From Evernia prunastri (Eukaryota > Ascomycota > Lecanoromycetes > Lecanorales > Parmeliaceae), in assembly GCA_003184365.1 (NCBI GenBank), contig NKYR01000002.1, positions 620,976-684,975 on the forward strand: a DNA stretch of 64,000 nt, given 5' to 3'. The notes beneath the pieces are model-generated. The model did not search any database, was not told where the DNA came from, and worked only from the letters and a program-made list of their open reading frames with translations. Within the stretch, counting starts at the first letter, position 1, and every line of letters starts with the position of its first letter. The translations under genes were made by a program, and so were the position numbers. This document shows, piece by piece, positions 42,801 to 54,684 of this stretch.

Positions 42801-44331
42801 ATGCCTGCCTCTACAAAGCATGCCTCCCTGAATAAAGAAAAGCATATAAGATACTGGCTCCGCTGTCTGAAAACCTACCTTCCAAACGCCTACACCTCCA
42901 ATGAAGCACAGCGCATGAGCTTGGCCTTCTTCATTATCTCAGCCCTCGATCTCCTCGGCGCTCTCCACGCTAGAACTACTGCCTCCGAACGTGCAGAATA
43001 CGTAGATTGGATAATACGCTGCCAGCACCCTGATGGAGGCTTCAGAGGCTTCACTGGTACAATGACGGGGGATGAGAACAGGAACGAATGGGATGCGGCG
43101 AACCTGGCTGCGACGTATTTCGCGTGCGCGGCATTGGTGGTACTAGGCGAAGGCTTCGAGAGGGTGAGGAGGAAAGAGTGTTTGGAGTGGGTGAGAAGGT
43201 TACAGAGGGCGGATGGGAGCTTTGGAGAGGGCATAGGGAAAGGAGGCGTGATTGAAGGGGCCGAGGATATGAGGTTCTGTTATGTGGCTGTAGCGACGAG
43301 GTGGTTTCTGAGGAGAGGAGAGGACATGGACAAGTTGGAAGACATCGACGTTGAGAAACTGGTGAAGTGGATTGAGGCTTCCGTGGTGAGTAAAAAGAGT
43401 GATGATGGCGTGGTAAGTGCCCGATGCTGAATATGGTAGACCTACGAAGGAGGCATTGCGCAGGGCCCATACCACGAGGCTCATGGTACGAAACATGTCG
43501 CTCTTGTTGCCGGATGAAGAATTCATACTCATCTGCGTGTGCAGCTGGGTATACGTACTCTGGCGTCGGCGCACTGACGCTACTTGGCAAGCTGCCACGG
43601 CGTACGATCGACTCAAAGAGCGAGCGGGGTATGAGCGCAGAGTTCGTAGATAACGTGACCAAATGGCTCGTTTCGCGGCAGACCCTGATGCTGCACGAAG
43701 AAGATGAACTCCCTATGGCAGACGAGGAGCCACCCGATTTGACGCCAAAAGTCTTCCCTCCCACCTTTCATGTCCAAGGTGCCTTCCCTGTGTCGGTGGC
43801 AGATGCAACTCTTCCGAACCATTCAATCGAATTGTCATCACAGGACCTTCAGTGGGCTGGGTTCAACGGTCGATGCAATAAGGTAGCTGATACATGCTAC
43901 GCTTTCTGGGTTGGAGGAACATTGGGGGTGAGTGTCTGCTATGCTGCATCCCCGAGTGTCATCTGACCAGCGACCGTTACAGATGTTGAATAGAGAACAT
44001 CTCCAAGACTTCAATGCGATTCGTCACTATCTGCTGGATAAGACGCAACATACAATCGGCGGTTTTGGTAAATTGCCTGGTGATGTTCCTGGTTCGTATC
44101 CCTCCATGGCTAACAAGCTTAAGCAACTTCTAACATTGATTTCATACAGACATTCTACACTCATCTCTCGCCCTCGCTGCCCTGGCGACAATTCATGATC
44201 CTGATCTGAGAAGCATAGATCCGACGCTATGCATCAGCCTCCGTGCAAAAGAGACTTTTGAGAAAAGCTTCAATTCTAATCCACTACGCGGCAATCTTTA
44301 TAGTTCAAATAAAGCCGAAAACTTGTGTTAA
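42801..44331 (+). CDS. cdc43: Geranylgeranyltransferase type I beta subunit, five exons
   Basis: Predicted 434 residues. Exons are 42801-43385, 43440-43485, 43545-43927, 43983-44091 and 44150-44331, with introns of 54-59 bp. The protein is an alpha-alpha barrel prenyltransferase beta subunit. Repeats include WIIRCQHPDGGFRGF, LQRADGSFGE, TYEGGIAQGPYHEAHAGYTYSGVGAL and IGGFGKLPGDVPDILHSSLAL. Zinc ligands can be read: Asp and Cys in ADTCYAFW (about residues 326 and 328) and His in DILHSS (about 378). With the RAM2-type alpha subunit it attaches geranylgeranyl to CaaL proteins such as Rho and Cdc42. GGTase-I is preferred over FTase because of the short loops and the EAHAGYT and GDVPD context, which is a judgement from memory. 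The residues around 250-290 form an acidic insertion (HEEDELPMADEE). Confidence 0.85.
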
Positions 44332-44605
44332 AACAATTATAACTTCAAGGCATCTGTATGTCCAGGCCTATATACATTCCTGCCCAAATGGAAAGTTCGC
44401 TGCCCCCCCTTTTCTGTTTCTTTCGGTCCCAGGTCGAAGTAAGGAATTGTGAAACCTACCGAAGCAAAGGTCCACAGTAAATGCTATCTCTAACGTCGAG
44501 CTGACTGTGGTATAGCAGATTCCTTGCACAAGTTCTTTGCAGTCCGAGACTATGGGTCAAGTTTTCAAGATTGAAAAACTATTTCACGATGTGCGACATA
44601 TTAAT
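44332..44605. other. Short convergent intergenic region
   Basis: 3' flanks of the GGTase-I gene and the secreted hypothetical gene. No other feature. Confidence 0.5.
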
Positions 44606-45311
44606 TCAAGAGTCGCCTCCTCCCCTCGACCCAGGTCTCTCAGTCGTCACCTTCCCCAATCCTACAAGCCCCCAATGATCGTCAATGACCTCAAAAGCCG
44701 CTTCCACAAATCTATTTCCCATATATAAAAACTCCCACAGTCCTTGCAAGACATTCTCTACAACGCCATACGTTAGATGATACTCAATAATGAACCGTGG
44801 CGGCTGGGGCGGTGGCCAGGCGATGACACCCAGGAAGCAGCCAGTCCAGTACGGATCGCTTTTGTAGGGCTCATCGTCCGGTTGGAGGGGCAGGTCTCGC
44901 AATTGGTATGTGCTAGCTATTTGGGCGCGAAGGGCTAGCTGGGTACGGAGGATGGTGCGGCCCATATTTGCTTTCTGAATGGGGTTCGGGTAAAGGACGA
45001 ACTTTAGGGTTGTGGGAGTATTGGGGACGCGGTAGGGTATCATTGCATCAAGGGAGGTGTCATTGAGGAAAGTGGACGTGTTCAAGGGGAGGTGAGAAAG
45101 CTGGAGAAGACTGCGAGGTTCAGCGCCAGCTTCCCGGAGGGATCGAAACGGGATCGAAACGGTATGCTTACTCCGTGGTGATAAGACCGTCGAGCGGGCT
45201 GGTGATGGATGCATCCAGACTCACGGCTGACGTAACGAGTGTTGCTGGAGCCGCCAATGCAATGATGTTGCATTGGAGACAGCAGAGCAGGAGGGTCAAG
45301 AATATAGGCAT
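44606..45311 (-). CDS. Secreted hypothetical protein, two exons
   Basis: Predicted 214 residues. Exon 1 is 45172-45311 and exon 2 is 44606-45110; a 61-bp intron (GTAAGC...CGCAG) joins GLITT to DLLQLSH. The first 22 residues (MPIFLTLLLCCLQCNIIALA) are a hydrophobic signal peptide. The mature part contains two N-glycosylation sequons (NTS, NDT), YRVPNTPTTLKFVLYPNPI, an Arg/Gln-rich helix (GRTILRTQLALRAQIAS), PYWTGCFLGVIAWPPPQPP and a hydrophobic, Trp-containing C-terminal helix region. I do not recognise a named family; the layout resembles fungal secreted hypothetical proteins with a DUF-like alpha/beta fold. Intron choice is supported by the frame shift at a good donor and acceptor. The alternative single-exon reading (start 45214) would lack the signal peptide. 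Confidence 0.65.
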
Positions 45312-46883
45312 TACGTTTGACCATGATACGGCAGCTATCAAGTGAGGGACCCCCACTTATATTGGTGTCTGGAGGGGCGTGGTCTATCGCACGGCACGAG
45401 ATGCGATACGCCCTGTGTATTCGCGCTTGTTGGCGGTCCCGGGGATAGCAGCAAGCGACGAAGCGACGAGTTCCCATAAGCGTGGCCTAAGTAGAGGTGC
45501 TGCTTCTGCATGTTGCAATCAGAAGAAGGTTCATCTTCAACATAAGTAGATTTCAAGAATTTGATGTGCAGCATCCGGGCAAGGTGATCGGTCCCATCCC
45601 GATCTATTTCGTCGGGGTGAACGTTGAAGAACGTGTCTCCTCCGCCGCTCCGCTCTTTGCTCGCCTGCGATCAAGCGTCACTTAACCACTTATAAGCCTA
45701 AAATAAACAAAGCTCTGGAGCGAGATCTTTTATCTCTCATGGCGACTTCTAGATCCAGCCATTCTATCGTATACGGATCAGCAGCACATGACTTGAGCCT
45801 GGAGCCCGCCGCAAACCTCTTCAATCAATCCATATACGTGACGCGTGATTCTCTTGTCGAAGGACGTCACACATCTCCGTATGAGCTGATGGCCTATGAG
45901 TCATATGGATGACTGGTTCTGGCACATTGGAGATTGTACGCGTCTGCAGCATTTGTGTTTCACCTACGCACAAACGGTGAGGTAAATGATGGAAATGTAT
46001 TGTGAAAGCCTTCGATAGGTAATTGGAACCTGTTGTGCGTGGTGTTACGACAGTTGGCAGAGGCAATGGAGAACTCAATTCGCACTCTGATGCACAATGC
46101 CGCTAGTGCCTCACAGCATTTAATCGGTTGCTGTTCCAGACAAACTCCTCACCCCAACATTTGTAACATCGTCCGCTTGGTTATGCTATCTTTATCAGAA
46201 TCTTCCTCAAATCACCACCACCACCATTCCTGACCTCCTCCGGTGGTCGCACCTTTATCAAGAGAATCTTTCTCCCCTTATCCTCTAGCATACCTTATAA
46301 AAAGGCTTCAGAACCGCGTGAGTAGCCTCATACTTGATGGATCTCTGCTGCAACTTCTTACCCTCCTCACCTCATCATTGTCGCTCCCATAAGCATCGCA
46401 CTTTTGCTTCGAGAGAGAGCTATCAAGGCAGCAAACCGGATGTGCGCACAGTAAACTCGCTCGTTGTGGTCTGATCTTTGACATAAGGGACGTCATTCTG
46501 TCACTGTCCGGGTCACCTAACATCCCATACTCAGCTTTCTCTCTCACCATCGCTTCTCACCAATGTTCTCGTTATCATTGACCCTCTCAGATTTGACGAG
46601 CATAGCCACAACTTCAGATAGTGAGTAAATTATTAAGACCCTCTCATATCACTCATCAACATCTTACACGTCCATGTTTGAGTCAACGAGCACATCGCTC
46701 TTAGTACTAAGCGCGAGAGACGCCGTCGGTCATCTTCGTAAAGTAATCTTCGCTGTTCCTCACCTCAAACTCGATCAACATCACATCTTTGCACTCTTTA
46801 CTCGTCTCATTTGTTGTCGAATTCTCGTGATTTGAAGAAGGCTCTCTGACGTACGAGTTTCATTTAGTTGAGGACAAGAGCCA
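45312..46883. other. Intergenic of about 1.6 kb
   Basis: No recognisable gene. Contains C/T-rich DNA (for example 46255-46300) and at about 46560-46880 probably the upstream region of the helicase-like gene. Confidence 0.45.
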
Positions 46884-49813
46884 TTGCATCCTTCCCAAGG
46901 CGCTTCAACTCCTCGACCAGTGTCAAAAGGAGTCATGGACTTTCGTGCAATTCCTGTACAAGAAGACGACGAAAACACCAACGCCAAGGAAGAATGGTCC
47001 ATCAAATTGCAAAGCTGGCCAAGCCTGGAAATTATTAGGCTCATATGGAGCAAGATGAAGGGAATGGAGCATATTGTTACCAACGTCAACCTGAAAGTAG
47101 ACTTGCCTACCGATGACCAGCAAAAGGGAGAAACTGTTAATGACATTGATCACAAAGCCATCCTTGTGCTTGACAAGCATTCTAGCACTGACTCCGCATC
47201 AAATGCTGCAGCCAAATTTTCAACAGACGCTCCTGTCGACCCTCCAGCCGCTACCTCTGCGGATCATGCTGTCGATCCTCCTCAGATCTCTAGTGTCCTC
47301 CCCATAGCGCCCAAAAAATCTCTTAATCCAAGCAGTGCTGTTCTTCGTTTCGTTGCAGATGACAAGGTGTACTGCTTCGGGCGACTTAACACATCAACTC
47401 AAGGCGCTGCCGTTCAGGTGTTTTCACAAATCAAAGTTCCCCATGCAGAGCTTCCAAACTTCGGGATCCGTGTTAGATTCCCCCGCGATAAATCCTCCAA
47501 CACCAAAGCTCGCTTCTCCGACGAAAGATTCCACAACGTTTGGTACAGGTTCAACCCCCAAGCTCACATTGTCGATGATCACCTTGTCACCGATGAGGCT
47601 GAATTCCAGGATTCCTTCAGGATGCTCCGCGAGACGGTCACGCCAAAGCTAAGGAAGCCATGTCGCGAGACAGATTGTATCGCATCACTTTTTCATATGA
47701 AAGAAAGGACATCGAGCAAGACTTCTATCCGAGTGTATACTCGTCCAGTGTGCCTGAAATTCAAGACATTTTCTAGGCTATGGCTCTTGTCCCTCACTGC
47801 AAGACTCTCTCGCTTTTCATGTGGAAGAACTATACTCTGCGTGCTAACTTGCAGTATCTGTATGAGATGCAGAGGGAGTATGTACCACGTCTTGATTCGT
47901 ACCTGCACAAGCACGAGGAGAGGGTGGCAGTATAGTACGTATGACCGCCACGATTCCGTTACCGAGTACCAACGTCACACAGTGTTCAATGGGGCAAGAT
48001 CAACGTCCCCGACAATGAGGAACCTTTTAACGCATGGAAGGTTTTCCGGACATATTCCGAGTACAATCTCATCGTTGGAAATGGTGTCGCTCGAGAGAAG
48101 ATGAAAGAAATGGATAGCGAAAAGTTAGTGCTCGATGACCCTGATACGGCGGCTAAGCAGCTCCTCGAAGCTCTGGATAGACTACGCCCGGAGGTCACAC
48201 AGGGAAACGAGGACGCGAAATTCAAGAGAGCGGTGCTTTGTGGACGAGACGGGACTATCCACCACACGGTTGACCTTCTAGAAGGCCTTAGCGAAGCGGA
48301 AATTGCCGGCTTCAAATGGGACTTGACCCCCAGCCAACACGATTTCATCTTCTCTTACTGTCGACAGATCCCGAACGGTGTTGCCATCCTTCAGAGCCCA
48401 GCAGGGTGTGCAAAAGTAGGATGATCAAAGCCCTCGTAAGTACCCATTTCGGAGAAATTTTCCCATATCAGATCCTTGCTTTTGATCCGCAACACCTGTT
48501 TCGAGAGAAGTAGGCTGGGTCCAATCCTCGAACCTGTTGTCTAAACTGGGTATCCTGCTTCAAAGAAGCTACGCTGACTATAAAGTGCGTAGGTGGAAAT
48601 AGCAGTCAAACGCGGTCTTAAGGTTGCCATCGTGACCCATTCCCAGTCTGCAGCTGACAATGTCATCAATATCATTGCGGACTCCCCTCACGCCACCGTT
48701 TGTACCTTCGCCAACGTCTGGAGAGAGGGCATGACAGATTGGATTATCGTCGACCATGCACAAAGAATGACCGAGGCACAGCTCGTACAGATCTGGCGCA
48801 ACCGCGAAACGCTTCTCTTAATTGGCGATCAAACTCAACCAGGTCCCAGAGCGCTAACCAAGCCGAAGGAGAACCCGTTCGTAGAACAATATCAACTTTC
48901 GCTTTACATTCGTTTTCTTGAGAACAATTGGTCGTACTTCATGTTGGAAGAAGTCTTGCGTATGACTGCGGGTCTAGAGGTCATTTCCAGTGAGCTTTTT
49001 TATGGTGGTCAATTGAAACCTGGACCGGCTACTTCGCTGTTTAACGCTACTCGCTGCATTTCCAGAATCTGGCAGCACCAAATCCTGCTGCGTTACCCTT
49101 CGCTGACGAAAGAGCCAAAGGGCCTCGTGTATCCGGTTTTCATAAACATTGAGGCGGAATCGGAAGCAGAACCATCCGGAGGCCACAGTCGGATCAACCT
49201 TTATAATGCATCAGCAGTAGTTGATCACATCATTTGGGTCGTCGAATCCGCAATAGCCCTACCGGGGCAGATCGGCATCGCGACTCCATACGCCGGCCAG
49301 ATCAGACTCATACGCGAGACGATCCGCAAGCTTCAAGCAGACAAGCCAGAGCACGGTTGGCATGCAATCCGCCTCGGGACTGCCGAATGGTGGAAGGACA
49401 GACAGGCGGACTACATGATTGTAGACTTGGTCCGGGCCTCAAACGATGGTGCCGAGCTAGGATTCGTATCCAGGAGCCGTCGTTTGAACGTCCTGCTCTC
49501 CCGTCAACGGCAAGCACTCGTCATCGTCGGCGACAAGCACTGCATCAAGCCCATCATCACTGGCGACGAAGTCGACGATACCAAGGACCGCAATTACGAA
49601 AATGGCAAAATCATCAAGATGCTCGAGTGGATGCAGGAGAATGGCCGTCTGGTCGAAGTACCTTTGGATTCTGTGTCCCGGGACTACGTCAAGCTCGGAC
49701 CAAGCTCCAGCGACGACTCTGATGCCGAGACCGTTGATCCGTCTGGCCGGTTGGGACTCTGCCCTTGCGTCGCCTGCCGATACATCCGGGATACGTCCGG
49801 CTGGAGTGGCTAA
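46884..49813 (+). pseudogene. Degenerate SF1 (UPF1/DNA2/NAM7-like) helicase gene with frameshifts
   Basis: A single homologous sequence is spread over three frames. The first part (46884 to about 47645) is an unrecognised N-terminal region. At about 47640-47655 the reading must shift by one base to continue (AKEAMSRDRLYRITF). A TAG at about 47776 interrupts that frame unless a 42-bp intron is assumed. A normal intron fits 47935-47982. The Walker A region near 48400 needs another one-base shift inside an A run. An intron at 48436-48592 leads into 48593-49813, with motif Ia KVAIVTHSQSAADN, motif II IIVDHAQRMTE, motif III LLLIGDQTQPGP, and a late RLNVLLSRQRQALVIVGD. Walker A reads SPAGCAKS instead of GPxGxGKT, and the DEAQ box reads DHAQ, so ATPase activity is doubtful even without the frameshifts. 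Sequencing error in homopolymers is an alternative. Confidence 0.7.
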
Positions 49814-50199
49814 GTCCCCGCGGTCACTACCGCTGGTGCTTGGAGCTGATAGCTTGGTCGCTTCACGTGCGCGGGGAGAGGAGGTGGTGTCGAAAGGATG
49901 ATGGTTTAGATTGGAGAGTTATTGATAGCCTGCAGCAGTTGGCACCGGAGAATTTGCCGGATCTGCTAGGCAGGCAATACATCGCATAGCGTGCTCGGCT
50001 TGAAGGAATATGTGTTGTAGTAGGCTTCCATAGAGAATCTACCTCTTCTTCCGCTCTGTTTTCCACAAATCTTACCGTTATACTCGAATCTATGAAAACG
50101 GTGGTGGTATCTATATTCTATTCTATTTAGGTTTCTTCTAGCTCCGATACACCTTTGAGGCTGCTCGGGATCTATGGTCTGCAAATGCGAGAATGCGGT
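49814..50199. other. Convergent 3' region between the helicase-like gene and SERCA
   Basis: 386 bp containing both 3' ends. No other feature. Confidence 0.5.
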
Positions 50200-53100
50200 C
50201 TATTCTTTTTTGGCTCTAATCTCCAAAGGCTTGGGTAGGTAAACCTTCCGCTCAACGAACTTGAGGATCTCGTCGATGAATCTAGCACAGGTTAATTAGC
50301 ACCGACTCGGTCGCTTTGTATAACCTCATGTGACTCACATAACTGGTATGCTTATCAGCAGCACGGCCTGCCACTCGTTCCAATTGAGTGGGACAATAGA
50401 GAAGAGCGTTTGTAGAATAGGCGTGTAGAGTAGAGCGAAGTGAAGGACCATTGATAGGGTGATGGCATAAACCAGGATCATGTTATCCCACAGCGGAAGC
50501 GTTAAAAGAGATTCGCTAGACGAAAGCGCGTTCATGGCATTGAGCATCTCAATGACGACCAAACTGAGCTCGTTAATGCGTGATCCTTTGGATGCTGGGA
50601 GATTACTCACATCGAAAGCGATATTGTCGACGCAGCCTTTGCGCTGTCGTTCGAGAACATCTCACAACCAATTTCTGGAAATTGTGAGGAACACCGATGG
50701 AAATGAGACTACAAAGATCTCTTTAGCATCGAACTCGAGGTTTAGAATACTCATAAAGTGACTCACCAATTGCCAGAAAGTGATTTGGGGACCTTCCGCA
50801 TTGAACATGAACCACCAGGCATATCCGAAGACTGTCGCCCCACCCACGTAGATACCTACGACCATATATCTGAAGAATAACCATCCGCTGACAAGAGCTT
50901 CATCGCGGCCTCTAGGTGGTCTTCTCATTACGTCGTGATCCGGGGGGTTGAACGACAACGCCGTTGCCGGTAAACCGTCAGTCACGAGGTTCACCCACAA
51001 TAGTTGTACTGGAATCAAGGCCTCTGGCATGCCAGCTGCTGCTGTCAGAAATATCGAGACAACCTCTCCGATGTTGGATGAGATTAGATAACGAATAAAC
51101 TGCTGGGTATTGTTGTAGATCGATCTGCCTTCCTCGACAGCGCTTTCTATGGTTGCAAAATTGTCGTCTGCGAGCACCATGTCCGCAGCTAGCTTAGCAA
51201 CGTCCGTACCAGACCCCATGGCAACACCAATGTCCGATTTCTTAAGGGCAGGGGCGTCGTTCACTCCATCCCCAGTCATCGCGACGACCTCACCACCCGA
51301 CTGTAACAGATCCACGAGCCGAGACTTGTGAGTGGGCTCCGTTCGAGAGAAGAGTAACGCTGTCTTGGTAGCCTGGAGTTTTTCGCTGTCACTCAAAGCA
51401 TCAAATTCTCTGCCGGTGTAACTTTTCCCATTCAGATCTTCATGATGGCCAAAGACGCCAATCTGACGACAAATGGTCTCGGCTGTACTCTGGTTGTCTC
51501 CAGTAATGACTATCACACGAATGCCTGCCTCCCTACATTTCCTGATGGACTCAGCAACCTCCGGACGTGGTGGATCTAGCATTCCTACTAAGCCGATCAA
51601 AGTCATTCTTGTCTCCAAACGACTGTATTCCTCCGTAGTTTTTGCAGAGCTTAGTAGAGGATTGGATCCCACATCTTCAACACTGGCAAGCGCAATGACT
51701 CGAAGTCCGCGCTTCCCATATTCCACAACCTCGTCGGATATCAGACTTGCGAGATTTTCATTCAGGGAGACCCGCTTTCCGTTCGACCCCAACAAAGCAT
51801 GTGTGCACCGCTCTAAAACTGACTCCGGTGCTCCCTTCACGAGGAGACGTTTTTGCGGTCCATTGCCAACAAGAACAGACATACTCTTGCGGTCTCGGGA
51901 GAATTCATACGTTGCAAGAAGTGGATTCTTCTCCTCAAAATACCTGCTGGTGTGGTGCAACCTCTCATGAACGGGTAATTCTCTGGCCACCTGGTTTATG
52001 GCTGGCTCCGGGGTGCCTATCTTCTCCACGAGAACACGTAGTGCGCCTTCAGTCGGCTCGCCAACATTGCTATACGTACCGCTGTGCGAATCGAAAGATA
52101 ACTGCGACTCATTACATAAGGCAGCGACTTCTGCCATCTTCATGACCGTTGAAGATGACGCTGCCAGGTCGTTCAAATACTTGCCACCAGATAGGATGCC
52201 GCCTTCTGGAGAATATGTCGTCCCCTGCACGTCGATCTCCTCAAGATCGGTGCCAGATTCATTTAAGAACACCATCTTATTGACACTCATCTGGTTTGTG
52301 GTCAGAGTACCAGTCTTGTCGGAGCAAATCACGCTGCAGCTTCCAAGTGTCTCAACAGAGGGCAGACTTCGGACCACTGCATTCTTAGCTGCCATCTTGC
52401 GAGTCCCTAGAGCAAGACAAGTCGTAATTACGACAGCTAGTCCCTCTGGGATAGCTGCAACGCCAAGGGATACTGCAATCTATCCGCTCATTTAGTATTT
52501 CCACTTCGAATTGGATACGGTTGATATTACCTTGAGATAGTAGATAGCTCCTTTAGCCCAGCTGCCATGTGAAGGATCGTTGAAGTGTTGGATATTGATC
52601 AGCCAGACGAGAATGCAGATGACTGTGATGACTTTTGCGAGCATGTCTCCAAAATCGTTCAACTTCTGTTTCAACGGCGTAGGCTCAGAGATCTGCGATG
52701 TAATACTTTCATGGATATCTCCAATAGCCGTCGATGCTCCCGTCAGAACAACTAAAGCAGTGGCGTGGCCTGTGACCACAGTCGTACCCGAGAAGAGCAT
52801 GTTGACTTGATCCTGTTTGACAGCTCGTGAATCTTGAAGAGCCTTAGTGTCTTTGCCAACGCTCTCACTCTCTCCAGTCAAGATTGCTTGATCAATATTG
52901 AAGCTATTGCTCTGGATCGAGAGCACCCTACAATCCGCGGGAATTCGATCGCCCACTGCCACTGAAATGATATCTCCAGGTACGAGATCATCCGCTTTGA
53001 TGCGCTTCAGCGCGCCATTTCTGACCACCTTGGCTTCATTCGCAGAGTACTCTTGTAGTGCCGCAATGGCTTTTTCTGCGCTGCTTTCCTGCGAGACCCC

Positions 53101-53519
53101 GACGACTGCATTTAAGACTAGGATGGTCAGTATCTATTCTCGAGTCAGCGTAGCCCTTACTTAGTAGGTTCGGGTGTGCTCACAACTGCCGGATCCACGA
53201 AAGCAGTCCACCCTTCCCCATCTTCGAAGAGAGCAAGGACAAACGATATTGCTGCTGATCCCAATAATATTATGACGAGCTGGTCCTTAAATTGTTCGAG
53301 AATAAGCTGCCACAAAGGGGTCGGAGGATCTTCTGGTAAAGCTATGGAGGTAACATTAGCACGGTCTTGCTTCTGATTGGAGATGCGGCGATGTACAGTA
53401 CCGTTTCGCCCATACTTTTCTAAAGCTCTCTGAACCTGTTGTTCGGAGAGACCTTGATGTTCATTGACTTTAAAGTGCTGTAGAGCCTTCTCGGTGGAGA
53501 AGAGGTATGAATTGTCCAT
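50200..53519 (-). CDS. srcA: SERCA-type Ca2+-transporting P-type ATPase, six exons
   Basis: Predicted 1018 residues. Exons are 53184-53519, 52531-53133, 50767-52479, 50611-50708, 50339-50563 and 50200-50281, with introns of 47-58 bp. P2A ATPase motifs in order: an N-terminal [13 protein letters not shown] cytosolic part, [18 protein letters not shown] (TM2), LTGESESV (actuator), [22 protein letters not shown] (TM4 Ca-site PEGL), [12 protein letters not shown] (phosphorylated Asp at about 367), [11 protein letters not shown] (nucleotide domain), [27 protein letters not shown] (hinge), then [13 protein letters not shown] and [18 protein letters not shown]. The exon 3/4 join restores FWQL-SHFHRC. 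It would pump Ca2+ (and perhaps Mn2+) into the ER. The tail ends RAKKE, similar to a KKXX-type retrieval signal but not canonical. The start Met at 53519 follows the family; the frame is open further upstream. Confidence 0.92.
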
Positions 53520-54684
53520 AAGGTCCTGAAAGGATAGATTGGCTTGAGGCACTGTCCGGCAAAAAGAACAGAATATTCCTCGGAAAATGTGCCTTATAGA
53601 TTGTGATGGCAGGTAGAATATGGTTTGAAAGAACGACGTGGAAGAAATGGAAATTTTGAGTGATGGAAATGCAGCAGAGATGCATAATAATATATTGTCC
53701 TCCGTCTGCATGAACGTGTCCTTTACTCTCATTGGTCATTTTTTTTCCCTCCCGACAGGGCGGAATTGTTTCCGCTAGGTATCTTACCATCAGAGCCTCA
53801 GATTCTCGACCTTACTCTGCACTCACCGACCTTCATGTATATGAGAGCACTGAGACGTCGGACGGATATGTAGTTGCTCTGACGATTGTCTGAACCATTC
53901 TGTAGCTAGCTAACACTCATTTGATCTTCTTCTATACAGCTCTAGAATGGCATAGCAAGTGTACGAGTAATCAAACTACCTAGGTGTGGCTTCCGAAAAA
54001 GACATCTAGTTACCTAGGAGCACAAGTCCAACAACCCATGTTCTTCAACGTTCCTTTGGTTACATTGAGTCATATAGGGAAGTAAGGACATGGGTTCTTT
54101 GAAGATCAAAGCCTAGCTGCTGAGTTATTGGAGCCATATTAAAGCTAAACGTTGATTATCAACAGCAAGACCTCAACTGACCATAGGCACCCACATATAT
54201 TTCTAGGGCCTACCAAGCCATGCATATTCTGGAGACCACTCTCCAACGGAGTCTGTATCGCGATTTTCCTTGCGGGCTCATCTCGGCGCTGGTCGGCATA
54301 ACAGTCAGATTTTCCATACGCTGTACCTGAAGAGTACGCCAGCAGCAACCGTTACCCATCACCCGACTTTAGACAGAAAACATCTGCAACTCGTCTGCAG
54401 CTAAAAGTATACTTATGCACCGACTGCAGAGCGAGTGTTACGGTGCTAAGCTACTAATGAGCCCATTGTTTGTTTGGCCCCAGAATAGATAAATAGGGCT
54501 GATTAGCGTCGTCGTCGCTTATTGCGCGGCTGCCGTAATTTGCTGTCAAACCCTCACCACCACTCTTCCATCAAGTCTGTCTTCGAGTCTGATCCATCGA
54601 TTGAGACGCCGCACGTATTTATATTAAACCTTACTACTATCGGAAGATATTTTCCGCTTCTCACAAACACCAATCTGATACACC
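53520..54684. promoter_or_regulatory. Divergent intergenic region between SERCA and 14-3-3 genes
   Basis: 1.16 kb holding both promoters. Includes A/G- and CT-rich tracts, and near 53980-54080 two short blocks with CTACCTAGG and TTACCTAGG. A pair of opposed AACCCATGTTCTT / CATGGGTTCTTTGAAG words at 54035 and 54089 could form a hairpin. No specific regulator inferred. Confidence 0.4.
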
